From an uncultured Spirochaetales bacterium (GTDB lineage Bacteria > Spirochaetota > Spirochaetia > Sphaerochaetales > Sphaerochaetaceae), in NCBI GenBank assembly GCA_902797395.1, contig CADBSO010000027.1, positions 1-46,553 on the forward strand: a stretch of DNA of 46,553 bases, given 5' to 3'. A program made the translations under genes and the position numbers. The notes below the pieces were generated by a model. It was not told the DNA's origin and searched no databases. It saw nothing but the letters and a program-made list of their open reading frames with translations. Shown here one piece after another: positions 1 through 8,284 of the stretch. Each line of letters begins with the position of its first letter. Within the stretch, counting starts at the first letter, position 1.

Positions 1-98
1 GTATGCCTATCCAAATGGCTTTGCGACCCAAAGCGCGCATATGCGGCGCATATCCGGCGATTGGATATGGCAGAATAAATGTATTCGAACATAGCCAA
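1..98 (+). repeat. Family A dispersed repeat, copy A1 (half-size, at window edge)
   Basis: This segment is almost identical to 44577-44673 and to the reverse complement of 46354-46450. Shared blocks include CCAAATGGCTTTGCGACCC, the palindromic GCGCATATGCG, a small ATATCC...GGATAT hairpin, and the terminal sequence TTCGAACATAGCCAA at 84-98. The left part could continue outside the window. Nothing in it looks coding. Minus-strand reading frames over it also appear at the other copies only because the repeat is shared. Confidence 0.8.
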
Positions 99-244
99 AA
101 GTTGATTGATATGGCAGCTTTTTATGAGAAAACCCGCAAATTCGGAACAGGGGTAAGTTGAGGCAATGTTTTGCTTGTGCTTTTCGTTCTGAAATCGAAT
201 AGGCGGGCTTGTTGCTTGTGATGCCAATCGTAGGCGAAGGCATT

Positions 245-343
245 CGGGATGAGGATTCCGTCGGCTAGGGTTCATGGCGGGATGGGACAATACTTGGTGT
301 ATGACCCGTCTTGCCATGGTCCGGGCAGCGGAATCCTCGCCCG
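245..343. repeat. Long imperfect inverted repeat downstream of pfp
   Basis: GAGGATTCCG at 251-260 is the exact complement of CGGAATCCTC at 329-338. The pairing extends outwards through CGGG/CCCG and inwards through CATGGC (273-278) and GCCATG (313-318). The sequence could form a stem of about 25 bp around a ~35-nt loop. It lies just past the pfp stop codon, so it may act in transcript termination or 3' stability, or it may be a separate repeat element. It lacks the U-run of a classical terminator. Confidence 0.55.
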
Positions 344-354
344 AAGGCCGAGCC

Positions 355-1893
355 TCAGCTTTCGAGCTTGAGAGTAATCGGTATATTAAACTCCTTCACA
401 TCCGTGAATTGTATCGGCCCCGGATATACATACTGATCCGACAACGCAAATGACTCCCTGTTGCTTTCGAACTTCTTAAACGGCTTGCCCTCGAGGTCGA
501 CAAGAGCCTTTTCTATGACCTTCTTTTTTACGCCGTTGCGATTTTCGGTGGTTATCATGGAATTGAGTGGTATTCCGCCGGCTTTCCATTCCTTGATCTT
601 TTCCCCAACATCCTTTATGAAACAGATGTATCCGCTCTTATTGAAGAGCGCCAGGTAGTATGCGCAGAATCCAAGATTGTATGTGTATGTGCAATCGAAA
701 TTGGTCGGGAATCCGCATCTGCCCTCATAGCCCAGGAAGTGGGTCTGATAGTCGAAATCCGGATCATTGAGCTTCTGCTTGACCTTTTCGGCGATTATCT
801 TTTCGCTTTCAACGCTCGATACCTGAACGTTTCCGTGGGGATCGCGCTTTGAGAGGAGCTGGTCCTGATACGTCTCAGGTATGCTTGCGAAAGCCTTCTG
901 GCTCTTTGCTGTAAGCTTGGAGCAGATTTCCTCCTTGCTCATTCCGGCGTTTCCGGCGAGGATCGTGTTCAATTCCTTGATGAGGGCATTGATATCGTCT
1001 ATGAATTCGATTATGCCTTCGGGAACCAGACATACGCCATGCTTCAAACCGGCTTCCTTCCTTTTCTTGACTATATCCGCAATGTATTTTGCGATGGAGT
1101 CGAGATTCATCTTCTTCGCTTTGATCTCCTCGCTGATCAATGTGATGTTCGGCTGGCATTGCAGGGCGCATTCGAGCGCTATATGGGATGCGCTTCTTCC
1201 CATCACTCTGATGAAGTGATAATATTTTCGGCTGCTGGCCGCATCGTTCTCGATGTTTCCAATTGTTTCCGAATACATTTTCGTGGCGCTATCGAATCCG
1301 AAGGTGATTTCGATGTTCTTGTTTTTCAAGTCTCCATCGATGGTTTTGGGAACACCGATTACCGAGATGTCCGCTCCTTTGGACTTGAAGTAGTCATCCA
1401 TTATGGCCGCATTCGTGTTGGAATCGTCGCCACCGATGACGAATATGACATTGATGTCTTTTTTAGCGCAGACCTTGATTATGCTTTCGAACTGCTCTTC
1501 CTTGTCAAGCTTTGTCCTTCCGGTGCCAAGCATGTCGAATCCGCCGTGATTTCTGTATTTGTTGACGAGATTCGCCGTGACCTGCTTGAGGTTTCCCTCA
1601 ACCAATCCGCCTGGTCCGGCTATCGATCCGTATATTACGGATTCGCTTTTCGCTTTCTGAACGGCATCGAAGATTCCGCATATGACATTGTGTCCGCCTG
1701 AAGCGGGACCTCCTGACAGGATCACGCATATGTTCTTGATGCTTCTAAGCGTTTTCTTGTCTGTTTTTCCGTTTCTGAATCTGGCCGCCCCCATGAGTTC
1801 GAACATTTCAGCGTTGTCTCCGGGCTGTCCCTTGAAAACATCCAGCAGGATCGGCGTGTAACCGAGCCTTTCCTTCTCCAAGTTGGAAATCAT
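355..1893 (-). CDS. pfp: Pyrophosphate--fructose-6-phosphate 1-phosphotransferase (long form)
   Basis: This enzyme reversibly phosphorylates fructose 6-phosphate with pyrophosphate instead of ATP in cytoplasmic glycolysis/gluconeogenesis. The N-terminal part has the PPi-binding loop GGPASGGHNVI. It is followed by IGGDDSNT, where the second Asp marks PPi rather than ATP use, the catalytic PKTIDGD motif, and MGRSASH in the sugar-phosphate site. The length of 512 residues fits the long PfpB-like class. The frame stays open upstream to 1998, but those extra residues come from repeat B1. The ATG at 1893 has a strong AAGGAG ribosome site about ten bases upstream and is the better start. The gene diverges from the EF-G-like gene and has its own promoter candidate at 2157-2185, giving a ~250-nt leader that contains the repeat. 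Confidence 0.95.
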   Translation of the reverse strand: MISNLEKERLGYTPILLDVFKGQPGDNAEMFELMGAARFRNGKTDKKTLRSIKNICVILSGGPASGGHNVICGIFDAVQKAKSESVIYGSIAGPGGLVEGNLKQVTANLVNKYRNHGGFDMLGTGRTKLDKEEQFESIIKVCAKKDINVIFVIGGDDSNTNAAIMDDYFKSKGADISVIGVPKTIDGDLKNKNIEITFGFDSATKMYSETIGNIENDAASSRKYYHFIRVMGRSASHIALECALQCQPNITLISEEIKAKKMNLDSIAKYIADIVKKRKEAGLKHGVCLVPEGIIEFIDDINALIKELNTILAGNAGMSKEEICSKLTAKSQKAFASIPETYQDQLLSKRDPHGNVQVSSVESEKIIAEKVKQKLNDPDFDYQTHFLGYEGRCGFPTNFDCTYTYNLGFCAYYLALFNKSGYICFIKDVGEKIKEWKAGGIPLNSMITTENRNGVKKKVIEKALVDLEGKPFKKFESNRESFALSDQYVYPGPIQFTDVKEFNIPITLKLES

Positions 1894-1921
1894 TTTTTTT
1901 GTTCTCCTTGCGAATGAGTGT

Positions 1922-2092
1922 TTGAGGGCATTCCTAAAAACCTTGGAGTTCGGTTTAGCCAATGCGTTTCGGGCCTGAAAATCGTTTGGCAACGGCAAAA
2001 ATACGACAATATCATGCGGCTACCAAGCAGTTTTCCGCCTCTGAAATCCACAGGCGTTCTTTGGACGGCAGGTTTTTGGAAGTGTCCTTGAA
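1922..2092. repeat. Family B dispersed inverted repeat, copy B1 (pfp leader)
   Basis: The left end reads TTGAGGGCATTCCTAAAAACC. The right end, reverse-complemented, reads TTCAAGGACACTTCCAAAAACC, so the two ends form imperfect terminal inverted repeats around ~130 bp. The element lies 28 bp upstream of the pfp start and inside the leader predicted from the promoter at 2157-2185. Its outward reading frames artificially extend the pfp frame. Confidence 0.7.
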
Positions 2093-2156
2093 TTCTGAGC
2101 GCTTCCAAATGATATTGCTCGGAAATAATGCATGGTCTTTGGAAACATTCCCTTTT

Positions 2157-2185
2157 ATTTTATATTATTCTGATGAATTTGTAAA
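2157..2185 (-). promoter_or_regulatory. Sigma70-type promoter candidate for pfp
   Basis: On the minus strand TTTACA (2185-2180) is followed after 17 bases by TAAAAT (2162-2157), pointing at pfp. Transcription would begin near 2150, leaving a long leader that includes repeat B1. The call rests on consensus and spacing only, in an A+T-rich region. Confidence 0.5.
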
Positions 2186-2195
2186 AAACGGCTTA

Positions 2196-2224
2196 TTGAA
2201 TTGCGGTTGGTTTTATGATATCAT
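2196..2224 (+). promoter_or_regulatory. Sigma70-type promoter candidate for the EF-G-like gene
   Basis: TTGAAT and TATCAT are separated by 17 bases and point at the gene starting at 2401. The predicted leader of ~170 nt contains repeat B2. A second A+T-rich candidate around 2140-2170 cannot be excluded. Confidence 0.45.
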
Positions 2225-2228
2225 TTCG

Positions 2229-2322
2229 CAAGGGCATTTCCGAAAACCTGCCGTTTGGAGATTGTCTGCGGTTTTGAAAGGCGCGGGCGAAATCGGACTT
2301 TGTTTTTTCGGAAGCGTTCAAA
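2229..2322. repeat. Family B dispersed inverted repeat, copy B2 (EF-G-like leader)
   Basis: The left end AAGGGCATTTCCGAAAACCTG faces a right end whose complement is TTTGAACGCTTCCGAAAAAAC. The internal block GGCGAAATCGGACTTTG (2286-2302) recurs with one change in copy B4 at 29093-29109. That shows common descent and not chance inverted symmetry. Confidence 0.65.
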
Positions 2323-2400
2323 TAATATCAGGCGATTGCGCGGTAATGCCGTCATCCGTTTGCGTCGGCAGCTTGTGCTTTCGCCGTTGAGGAGAGCTTT

Positions 2401-4482
2401 ATGTCTTTGTCATGCAAAAATCTCAGGAATGTGGCTGTTGCAGGCCATAACGGCACCGGAAAAACGACTTTGGCCGAATCCATTCTGTTCCATGCTGGCG
2501 TCATAGGAAAGAGGGAGAGCGTGGAGTCGGGGAAAACCGTGAGCGATTATACCGATGAGGAGATTTCCAAGAAGATAAGCGTTCACACTTCATTCTCATT
2601 TTTCAAGCATGGGGATGTGACGGTTAATATGCTGGATACTCCGGGCACATCCGATTTTGTCGGCGAGTGCGTGTGCGGTTTCAGAAGTTGTGAGTCCGTC
2701 GTTATGCTTGTTGATTCGAAATTCGGACCGCAGATAGAGACATTCAAGCTTTGGAGAAGGCTGGACAGACGCAATAAGCCCAGGTTGGTTTTCATCAACA
2801 AGATGGATAAGGAGGACTCGGATTTTAATGGGGTGCTTGCCAAACTGACGGAGGCTTATCAAAGCGATTTCATCGTGTTTTCGATGCCCATAGTCGGTTC
2901 TGATGGCAAATATGCGGGCGTTTATGATTTCCTTCATGATAAGGCGTATTCTTTTGCTGACGGACAGAAGGAGAAGGAAATCGGCATTCCGGAGGATCTG
3001 AGGGCGAAAAGGGATGAAGCGTATCAGAAAATGATTGAGAAGGCCGCCGAAAGCGATGACGCTCTTATGGAGAGGTATTTTGAGGACGGCACGCTTTCAC
3101 ATGAGGATGTGTTGAAAGGGCTTGGCGCATGTTATTCTCAGAATTCGTTCGTTCCTGTTATGGCTGGAAGCGCATCTTCGGGTTCGGGGATCGCGGCGCT
3201 TTTGGATTTCATAGCGGATGTCGCACCCAACCCTGACGGGAAGCGCGACTATAAATACGATGATAAAGGCGAGAGGATAAACGCATATATTTCCGAGAAG
3301 GGGCCGTTCTCCGGTTATGTTTTCAAGACCGTTATCGATCAGTTCTCGGGAAAATTGAGCTATGTCAAGGTTGTCACCGGAACTCTGTTCGCGGATACGG
3401 AGTTCTCCAGCACGCTTTCGTCAAAGAAGGAAAAGCCCGGCAAGCTTTACAAGTCCATAGGAAAGAAGCTTGTTGAAGTGCCCGAGCTGGTCACTGGCGA
3501 TATCGGTGTGATCTGCAAGAGCCAGGGGCTTGAAACGAATGCCACACTGGCTTATGGAGCTGTTGACAAGACAGTCTATGCCTCGCTCATGTTCCCGTCT
3601 CCAACGTACAGTCTTGCCCTTGTGGTTCCCAAAAAGCAGGATGAGGTTAAGATCACGGAGTTCCTTAAAAGGATATGCGCGGAGGATATGACATTTCGCG
3701 TTGAATACAATTCGGAGACGCTTGAGACTACGATACACGGAATGGGAGAGGTTCAGATCGGGATGATTCTGGATAAGATCAAGGACAAGCTCAAGATATC
3801 CGTTCAAACCAAATTGCCGGAGATAGCGTACAGGGAGACGATTACAAAGCGTGTTCCGCTTACGGAATTCACCCATAAGAAGCAGACTGGCGGCCATGGG
3901 CAGTTCGCTCGCGTGGTGATTGATGTCGAGCCGTTGCCGAGAGGTGGGGAATACAAGTTCACAAATGTCATTAAGGGCGGAGCTGTTTCCAAGGGCTATG
4001 TTCCAGGAATAGAGAAGGGCCTTCATGATGCGCTTCAGGAGGGCGTGCTTGCACACTATCCAATGGTTGATGTTTCAATAACGCTTCTTGATGGAAAGGA
4101 GCATCCGGTCGATTCGTCGGAAATGGCTTTCAGGATGGCGGCATCCGGCGCTCTCAAGGCTGCGCTGTCAAAGGCGGGCGCTGTGCTTTTGGAGCCTTAT
4201 TCGAAGGTGTGGATATATGTCGAGGAGTCATATATGGGAGATATTCTCAGCGACATTTCGACAAGAAGGGGCAGAGTCATCAACGATGAGAGCCTTGGCG
4301 GCGGCATGCGCAAGATATACGCTGAGTTCCCCGATGCGTCTTTGAGGGATTATCCTATTGCTTTGAAGTCGATTACAAGCGGAACCGCAAGTTTTGATGT
4401 TGAGCCGTCCCATTATGAGATTCTGCAGGGAAAGCTTGCCGAGGACGTCATCAATGCCAGGGCGAAAAGCCAGCAGCAATGA
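2401..4482 (+). CDS. Elongation factor G-like translational GTPase with altered switch motifs
   Basis: The 693 residues follow the EF-G layout: GTPase domain, domain II, and domains III-V (for example TGGHGQFARVVIDVEP and the C-terminal DILSDISTRRGRV). The P-loop AGHNGTGKTT is at residues 14-23 and NKMD at 133-136. The switch I sequence RGITI of true EF-G is absent, and DTPGHVDF is replaced by DTPGTSDF (79-86), which removes the catalytic His. This matches the second EF-G-like class seen in bacteria that also carry a canonical fusA. Its function is unclear; it may be a slow GTPase on the ribosome. GAGGAGA seven bases upstream supports the ATG. It probably heads a transcription unit with fmt. 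Confidence 0.88.
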   Translation: MSLSCKNLRNVAVAGHNGTGKTTLAESILFHAGVIGKRESVESGKTVSDYTDEEISKKISVHTSFSFFKHGDVTVNMLDTPGTSDFVGECVCGFRSCESVVMLVDSKFGPQIETFKLWRRLDRRNKPRLVFINKMDKEDSDFNGVLAKLTEAYQSDFIVFSMPIVGSDGKYAGVYDFLHDKAYSFADGQKEKEIGIPEDLRAKRDEAYQKMIEKAAESDDALMERYFEDGTLSHEDVLKGLGACYSQNSFVPVMAGSASSGSGIAALLDFIADVAPNPDGKRDYKYDDKGERINAYISEKGPFSGYVFKTVIDQFSGKLSYVKVVTGTLFADTEFSSTLSSKKEKPGKLYKSIGKKLVEVPELVTGDIGVICKSQGLETNATLAYGAVDKTVYASLMFPSPTYSLALVVPKKQDEVKITEFLKRICAEDMTFRVEYNSETLETTIHGMGEVQIGMILDKIKDKLKISVQTKLPEIAYRETITKRVPLTEFTHKKQTGGHGQFARVVIDVEPLPRGGEYKFTNVIKGGAVSKGYVPGIEKGLHDALQEGVLAHYPMVDVSITLLDGKEHPVDSSEMAFRMAASGALKAALSKAGAVLLEPYSKVWIYVEESYMGDILSDISTRRGRVINDESLGGGMRKIYAEFPDASLRDYPIALKSITSGTASFDVEPSHYEILQGKLAEDVINARAKSQQQ

Positions 4483-4520
4483 TGCGACGGCTTGAGTCTG
4501 GTCGTTGGGTTGTTTGATTC

Positions 4521-5444
4521 ATGTCAGGAAAGCTTGATATATTATTCGCCGCAAACGATTCCATAGCGTTGAGGACCTTGCAGGAGGTTTGCGGCAGTTT
4601 CAATGTCGTAGGGGTTTTGTCAGGAAAAGGCAGGGCCGAGCCGCAGATATCGGCTTTTGCGAAGGAAATGGGCTTGCCCGTATTGACTCCCGAAAGGCTG
4701 TCGCAGGCCGAAAGGGATCAGGTGTCGGCGCTTGGCGCGAATTTCCTTCTGTCTTTTTCCATATCCCGGATTTTCGGACCGAAGTTCCTATCTCTTTTTT
4801 CCAAGGGCAGCATGAACATACATCCGTCCCTGCTGCCTTCGCTTAGAGGTCCGTCGCCGATACAGTATTCGATTCTGGAAGGATTGGAAAGGAGCGGAAT
4901 CAGTTTTCAGAGCATATCCTTAGGCATGGATGAAGGTGATATTTACCATAGTGTTCTTTTCGATATCGCGCATGATGACGATACGCTGAGCTTGCGCGAA
5001 AAGGTGTCGCTGCTTGCATCGCAGGCGGTATGTGATGTTTTGAGGAATCATCTTGATTCTAGGACCGCGCAATCCGGTGAAGCGTCATATTCCAGACAAA
5101 TATCGAAAGATGACGGCAGGGTTGATTTTCAAAATGATTCCGCAGTGCGGATATCAAGGAAGGTCAGGGCATATTGCATATGGCCTAAATGCTATTGCTA
5201 TTTTAACGGCGAGCTTTTGTTTTTCGAGTCTGTTGAAGCGGACGGAGCGGCCGGTTTGCGATCTGATGCAAAACCGGGGACTATCATTGGGTTTGATTCG
5301 GGGCGCGGATCAATGAATGTGGCGACTGTTGATGGCGTTTTGCGGGTTATGAGATTGAGAAAGGATAAGCGGAAGAGCATGGGAGCCATGGATTTTTACA
5401 ACGGAAATAGAAAGCTGCTGTCTTCCGGTGTTGTTCTGGAGTAG
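4521..5444 (+). CDS. fmt: Methionyl-tRNA formyltransferase
   Basis: Fmt transfers a formyl group from 10-formyltetrahydrofolate to the methionine on initiator tRNA. The 307-residue protein has the catalytic-core stretch with NIHPSLLP, RGPSPIQ and later GMDEGDI, equivalent to the family's SLLPxxRGAAPI and MDxGD motifs. The Asn-His pair of the active site is present. The C-terminal part is the OB-like tRNA-binding domain. It starts 38 bp after the EF-G-like gene without a strong ribosome site. No peptide deformylase gene is next to it, unlike the common def-fmt pair. Confidence 0.93.
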   Translation: MSGKLDILFAANDSIALRTLQEVCGSFNVVGVLSGKGRAEPQISAFAKEMGLPVLTPERLSQAERDQVSALGANFLLSFSISRIFGPKFLSLFSKGSMNIHPSLLPSLRGPSPIQYSILEGLERSGISFQSISLGMDEGDIYHSVLFDIAHDDDTLSLREKVSLLASQAVCDVLRNHLDSRTAQSGEASYSRQISKDDGRVDFQNDSAVRISRKVRAYCIWPKCYCYFNGELLFFESVEADGAAGLRSDAKPGTIIGFDSGRGSMNVATVDGVLRVMRLRKDKRKSMGAMDFYNGNRKLLSSGVVLE

Positions 5445-5453
5445 TTTGCGCAT

Positions 5454-6278
5454 ATGGATTTTTTGCTCGCATTGTGTTATTTTGCGCTGCAGCTGGCGCT
5501 TGTTTTCGGTTTTGTGTTCCTGTTTGGATTCGCTGGTCGCGAATTAAACAGAAGATTCTATCTTAATATGGGAAATGCAGGGAAATACATCTGTTATATA
5601 ACAGGAGCTTTGGCCGTTCCCATTCATGAGTCGTCACACGCTTTGCTCGCTCTCGCATTCAGGCATAAGATCAAGGAATTTCAGCCGTTTAAGATTGACG
5701 AGAAGAACAGGACGCTTGGGTATGTCATCCACGGATATAATAAGAAAAGCCTGTATCAGAACATAGGAAACTTCTTCATTGGAATAGCTCCGATGCTGAT
5801 TATGAGCTTGCTGATATTCTTTCTGGCCATTTTTTTGGCTCCCGGCCTTCTTAATGCTTCTTTGGATTCGTTTTCCGCGCTTCGCAATTCCGCCGGGACA
5901 TCGCAAACGCTTGATTCGTTCAGACGGTTGTGGGCTGTTTTTGCTGATTCGTTCAAGGATTGGAAATTTTATGTTTTCGTATTGCTGAGCATGGTTCTGG
6001 CGCTTCATATGACGCTTAGCAAGGCTGACTTGCGCGGAAGTTCCTCGGGTGTAGTATTCTTGCTGTTCATCATGGTTGTGGTGAATTTGGCGATCTATAT
6101 CACCGATGGCGTTGCGGGAAGCAGGGCTTTTTCAATGTCGGTTGCGCGGTTTGTTTTTCCGATTATCCTTATGATGATGATAGCGAATGTTTTTCTTTTG
6201 ATTGCATTGGGCATATCCGCAATTGTAAAGGCGGCGTCAGTGGCGCGAAGCCGAAACCGTGGTCGCCGCAGGGTCTGA
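5454..6278 (+). CDS. Membrane protein with HEXXH zinc-protease motif (M50-like?)
   Basis: I do not recognise the family firmly. The 274-residue protein begins with a hydrophobic helix (residues ~5-28). A second hydrophobic segment contains the sequence PIHESSHALLALAF, where H58-E59-x-x-H62 matches a zinc-metalloprotease core embedded at the membrane. Further membrane spans lie near 105-135, 165-190, 196-215 and 230-262, and the C-terminus is Arg-rich. This arrangement resembles intramembrane site-2-type or related zincins. A third metal ligand is not obvious; Asn105 in GNFFIGIAP could be part of an NxxPG-like element. The start is 9 bp after fmt, so the two are likely cotranscribed. Confidence 0.6.
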   Translation: MDFLLALCYFALQLALVFGFVFLFGFAGRELNRRFYLNMGNAGKYICYITGALAVPIHESSHALLALAFRHKIKEFQPFKIDEKNRTLGYVIHGYNKKSLYQNIGNFFIGIAPMLIMSLLIFFLAIFLAPGLLNASLDSFSALRNSAGTSQTLDSFRRLWAVFADSFKDWKFYVFVLLSMVLALHMTLSKADLRGSSSGVVFLLFIMVVVNLAIYITDGVAGSRAFSMSVARFVFPIILMMMIANVFLLIALGISAIVKAASVARSRNRGRRRV

Positions 6279-6281
6279 TTC

Positions 6282-6300
6282 GTTTTTAGAGGCGCTCTAA
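6282..6300. repeat. Family B end fragment between convergent genes
   Basis: GTTTTTAGAGGCGCTCTAA closely matches the right end of copy B3 (GTTTTTAGAAGCGCTCTTAA at 27709-27728). Only one end is visible. It lies in the 50-bp gap between the HEXXH gene and prmC. Confidence 0.4.
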
Positions 6301-6328
6301 TGGGCGAAGCGGTTTTCCAGATGCGTGA

Positions 6329-7201
6329 TCATTTCGGAATCGATCCCTTGATTCCTCTGCTTCTGCCCGCGAGATCCTTGAAGATTTCCACTTGTTCGAA
6401 CCCATTTGCAACGGCCAGATCCGCAGCTGCGTTCGTCTGGTCGGGATCCATTTCTATTATAAGGCAGGCTTCGGGTGCCATATGGAACGGTGAGTTTGTT
6501 ATTATTCTCCTCACAATGGCAAATCCGTCATCTTCCGCAATAAGCGCCCGCTTGGGTTCCATTAGCACTTCGGCTTTGAGGCGCGCGTAGGCATTTTTTG
6601 AGACATAGGGAGGGTTTGCGGTTATGATGTCGTATTTGCACCCCTTCATTTTGGCGAACAGATCGCTTTCGATTGCTTTCGCTTCTACGTTTAATGATGC
6701 GCAATTGAGTTCGGCTATTTTCAAAGCTCTTTTGCTTATGTCGCTAAGCGTCAATTCGCATTTTCGCTTTTTCTCCTGAAGATCCTTGGCTATGCTTATT
6801 CCGATGCATCCGGTTCCTGTGCATAGGTCGAGGATGTGAACGGTTCCAGAATGCTTCTCCGCTTGATCGAGGGCTATTTCAACGAGCATTTCGCTATCGC
6901 TTCTTGGAATCAGCGTATGCTTGCTGGTTTGAAAGGAATATTTGTAGAATTCCTTGCACCCGATTAGCGCAGCTGTGCAGTAGCCGTTTTTCCGATCATC
7001 TATCATTCGATGGTATTTTAGAATGGCTTTTCTGCTGATATGGAGTTCCGGATGGGTATAGTATTGCTCTTTGGTGAGATTTGCGCAGTGCAGGAGCAGG
7101 ATCAGGGCATCCAAACGTGATGTGGATTTGTCATTCAGGCCATTTTCCTGCGTAAGCGCGGAGGCGCCGGATTCGAAGATTTCCTTTAATGTGTCAGACA
7201 T
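6329..7201 (-). CDS. prmC: Peptide chain release factor glutamine methyltransferase
   Basis: PrmC methylates the Gln of the GGQ motif in release factors RF1/RF2 using S-adenosylmethionine. The 290-residue protein has the N-terminal helical domain, then LIPRSDSEMLVE (family IPRPDTE), the SAM-binding DLCTGTGCIGISIA, and the catalytic NPPYVS motif. The ATG at 7201 overlaps the end of truB by eight bases. An in-frame ATG at 7213 is an alternative, and the frame is open further but inside truB. It is the last gene of the lon-rbfA-truB-prmC run, all overlapping and probably one transcript. Confidence 0.92.
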   Translation of the reverse strand: MSDTLKEIFESGASALTQENGLNDKSTSRLDALILLLHCANLTKEQYYTHPELHISRKAILKYHRMIDDRKNGYCTAALIGCKEFYKYSFQTSKHTLIPRSDSEMLVEIALDQAEKHSGTVHILDLCTGTGCIGISIAKDLQEKKRKCELTLSDISKRALKIAELNCASLNVEAKAIESDLFAKMKGCKYDIITANPPYVSKNAYARLKAEVLMEPKRALIAEDDGFAIVRRIITNSPFHMAPEACLIIEMDPDQTNAAADLAVANGFEQVEIFKDLAGRSRGIKGSIPK

Positions 7202-7868
7202 CCAATGGGACATATGATGACAACGCGGCTTCATCCAACGGATCCGCGGCATCTTCCAGCTTGTATTTTCCTATTCGGGTTCTCATCAGTTCCTTTGTGT
7301 GACCTTCGATTCCCAGCGCTTGCGCCAAATCATATGATATGGCGCGTATGTAGCACCCTTTTGATACGGTTATGATTGCGGCCAGATAAGGGTAGGAGTA
7401 GCTGATGATGCTGAAATCGTAAATTGTGATTTTTCTTTCCGGCATTTCGAAGTCTTTTCCGCTTCTGGCCATCTGATATGCTCTTTTTCCGTTTATATGT
7501 ATCGCAGAATATTTGGGAGGCGTTTGGATTACGGATCCTGTGAATTTGCTCGAAACGGCTGCTTTGATTTCATCCAGCGTCGGAATACGATCTGAAATTG
7601 CTGTTGTTTCGCCTTCCGGATCCTGCGTATCGGTGCTTTTTCCGAATTCGATCAGCGCCTTGTATTCCTTGTCGCATTCCTGGAACGCATCGAATTTTTT
7701 GGTTGCGCTTCCGCATAGGGCTATCAGCAATCCGGATGCGAACTTGTCTAAAGTGCCGGCATGCCCCGTTTTTTTGTTTATCACCTTTTTTACTCTGTTC
7801 AAAACGCTGAACGAGGTGATGCCGGCCGGCTTGTTCAGAAGCACTATTCCGCTTTTGCTTTCCGTCAT
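7194..7868 (-). CDS. truB: tRNA pseudouridine(55) synthase
   Basis: TruB converts U55 in the T-loop of tRNAs to pseudouridine. At 224 residues it is shorter than the ~300-residue E. coli enzyme, consistent with a reduced C-terminal PUA region. Visible motifs are GIVLLNKPAGITSF near the N-terminus, the catalytic-Asp loop HAGTLDKFASGLL, and the tRNA-binding KEYKALIEFGKSTDTQDPEG. The ATG at 7868 overlaps the rbfA stop as TGATG, with GGGAG upstream, which supports translational coupling. A TTG at 7877 is a weaker alternative. Confidence 0.94.
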   Translation of the reverse strand: MTESKSGIVLLNKPAGITSFSVLNRVKKVINKKTGHAGTLDKFASGLLIALCGSATKKFDAFQECDKEYKALIEFGKSTDTQDPEGETTAISDRIPTLDEIKAAVSSKFTGSVIQTPPKYSAIHINGKRAYQMARSGKDFEMPERKITIYDFSIISYSYPYLAAIITVSKGCYIRAISYDLAQALGIEGHTKELMRTRIGKYKLEDAADPLDEAALSSYVPLDV

Positions 7869-8284
7869 CAGTCGCAAGCTCCCTTTTTCCCATCTTTGCT
7901 TTCGTCGGGATCACTAGCTTGCGGCGCACCCGTTTCGTCGGTTTTTATCTTCTCAAGGAGCTTGTCGATTTCCTCCCTTTGCTTTTCGCTCTCATCGGGT
8001 ACGAAATTCAGCTTGGGCGTTTTTTTCGTTTTTATTATCGCTCCGATTTTCTTCTGAATGAACCCCCTTGATTGATTCAGACCCTCTATGGATTCCATTG
8101 TTTTGGCTTCGTCGAGGATGCTGGATATGTAGACGGTGCATGTGGAATTGTCCGGAGAGAGCGAAACGCGGGTAGGGGAAACCAGCGTTGAGATTTTAGG
8201 GTTCTTGATTTCCCTTTGGACGATGAGAAGTCCGATGCTCTGCAGTATTCTGCTCTCAAGCCTGCCTTGCGAATAACTTGACAT
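7868..8284 (-). CDS. rbfA: Ribosome-binding factor A
   Basis: RbfA is a KH-domain factor that helps 30S subunit maturation near the 5' end of 16S rRNA. The 138-residue protein shows the family's opening with R-x-x-x-I-x-x-x-I-G, then EIKNPKISTLVSPTRVSLSPD and a strand CTVYISSI. The last ~30 residues are a charged Glu/Lys/Asp-rich tail. Its ATG lies within the last 29 bases of lon in another frame, and its stop overlaps truB. The rbfA-truB order is common; coupling to lon is less so. Confidence 0.9.
   Translation of the reverse strand: MSSYSQGRLESRILQSIGLLIVQREIKNPKISTLVSPTRVSLSPDNSTCTVYISSILDEAKTMESIEGLNQSRGFIQKKIGAIIKTKKTPKLNFVPDESEKQREEIDKLLEKIKTDETGAPQASDPDESKDGKKGACD

Noticed and set aside
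7-243. 78-residue minus-strand frame at the window start
   Set aside because: Its C-terminal part is the translation of family A, which recurs at 44577-44673 and 46354-46553. The rest has no recognisable sequence or ribosome site.
1894-1998. Longer N-terminus of pfp from an upstream start
   Set aside because: The extra residues are encoded by repeat B1, and a strong ribosome site precedes the ATG at 1893.
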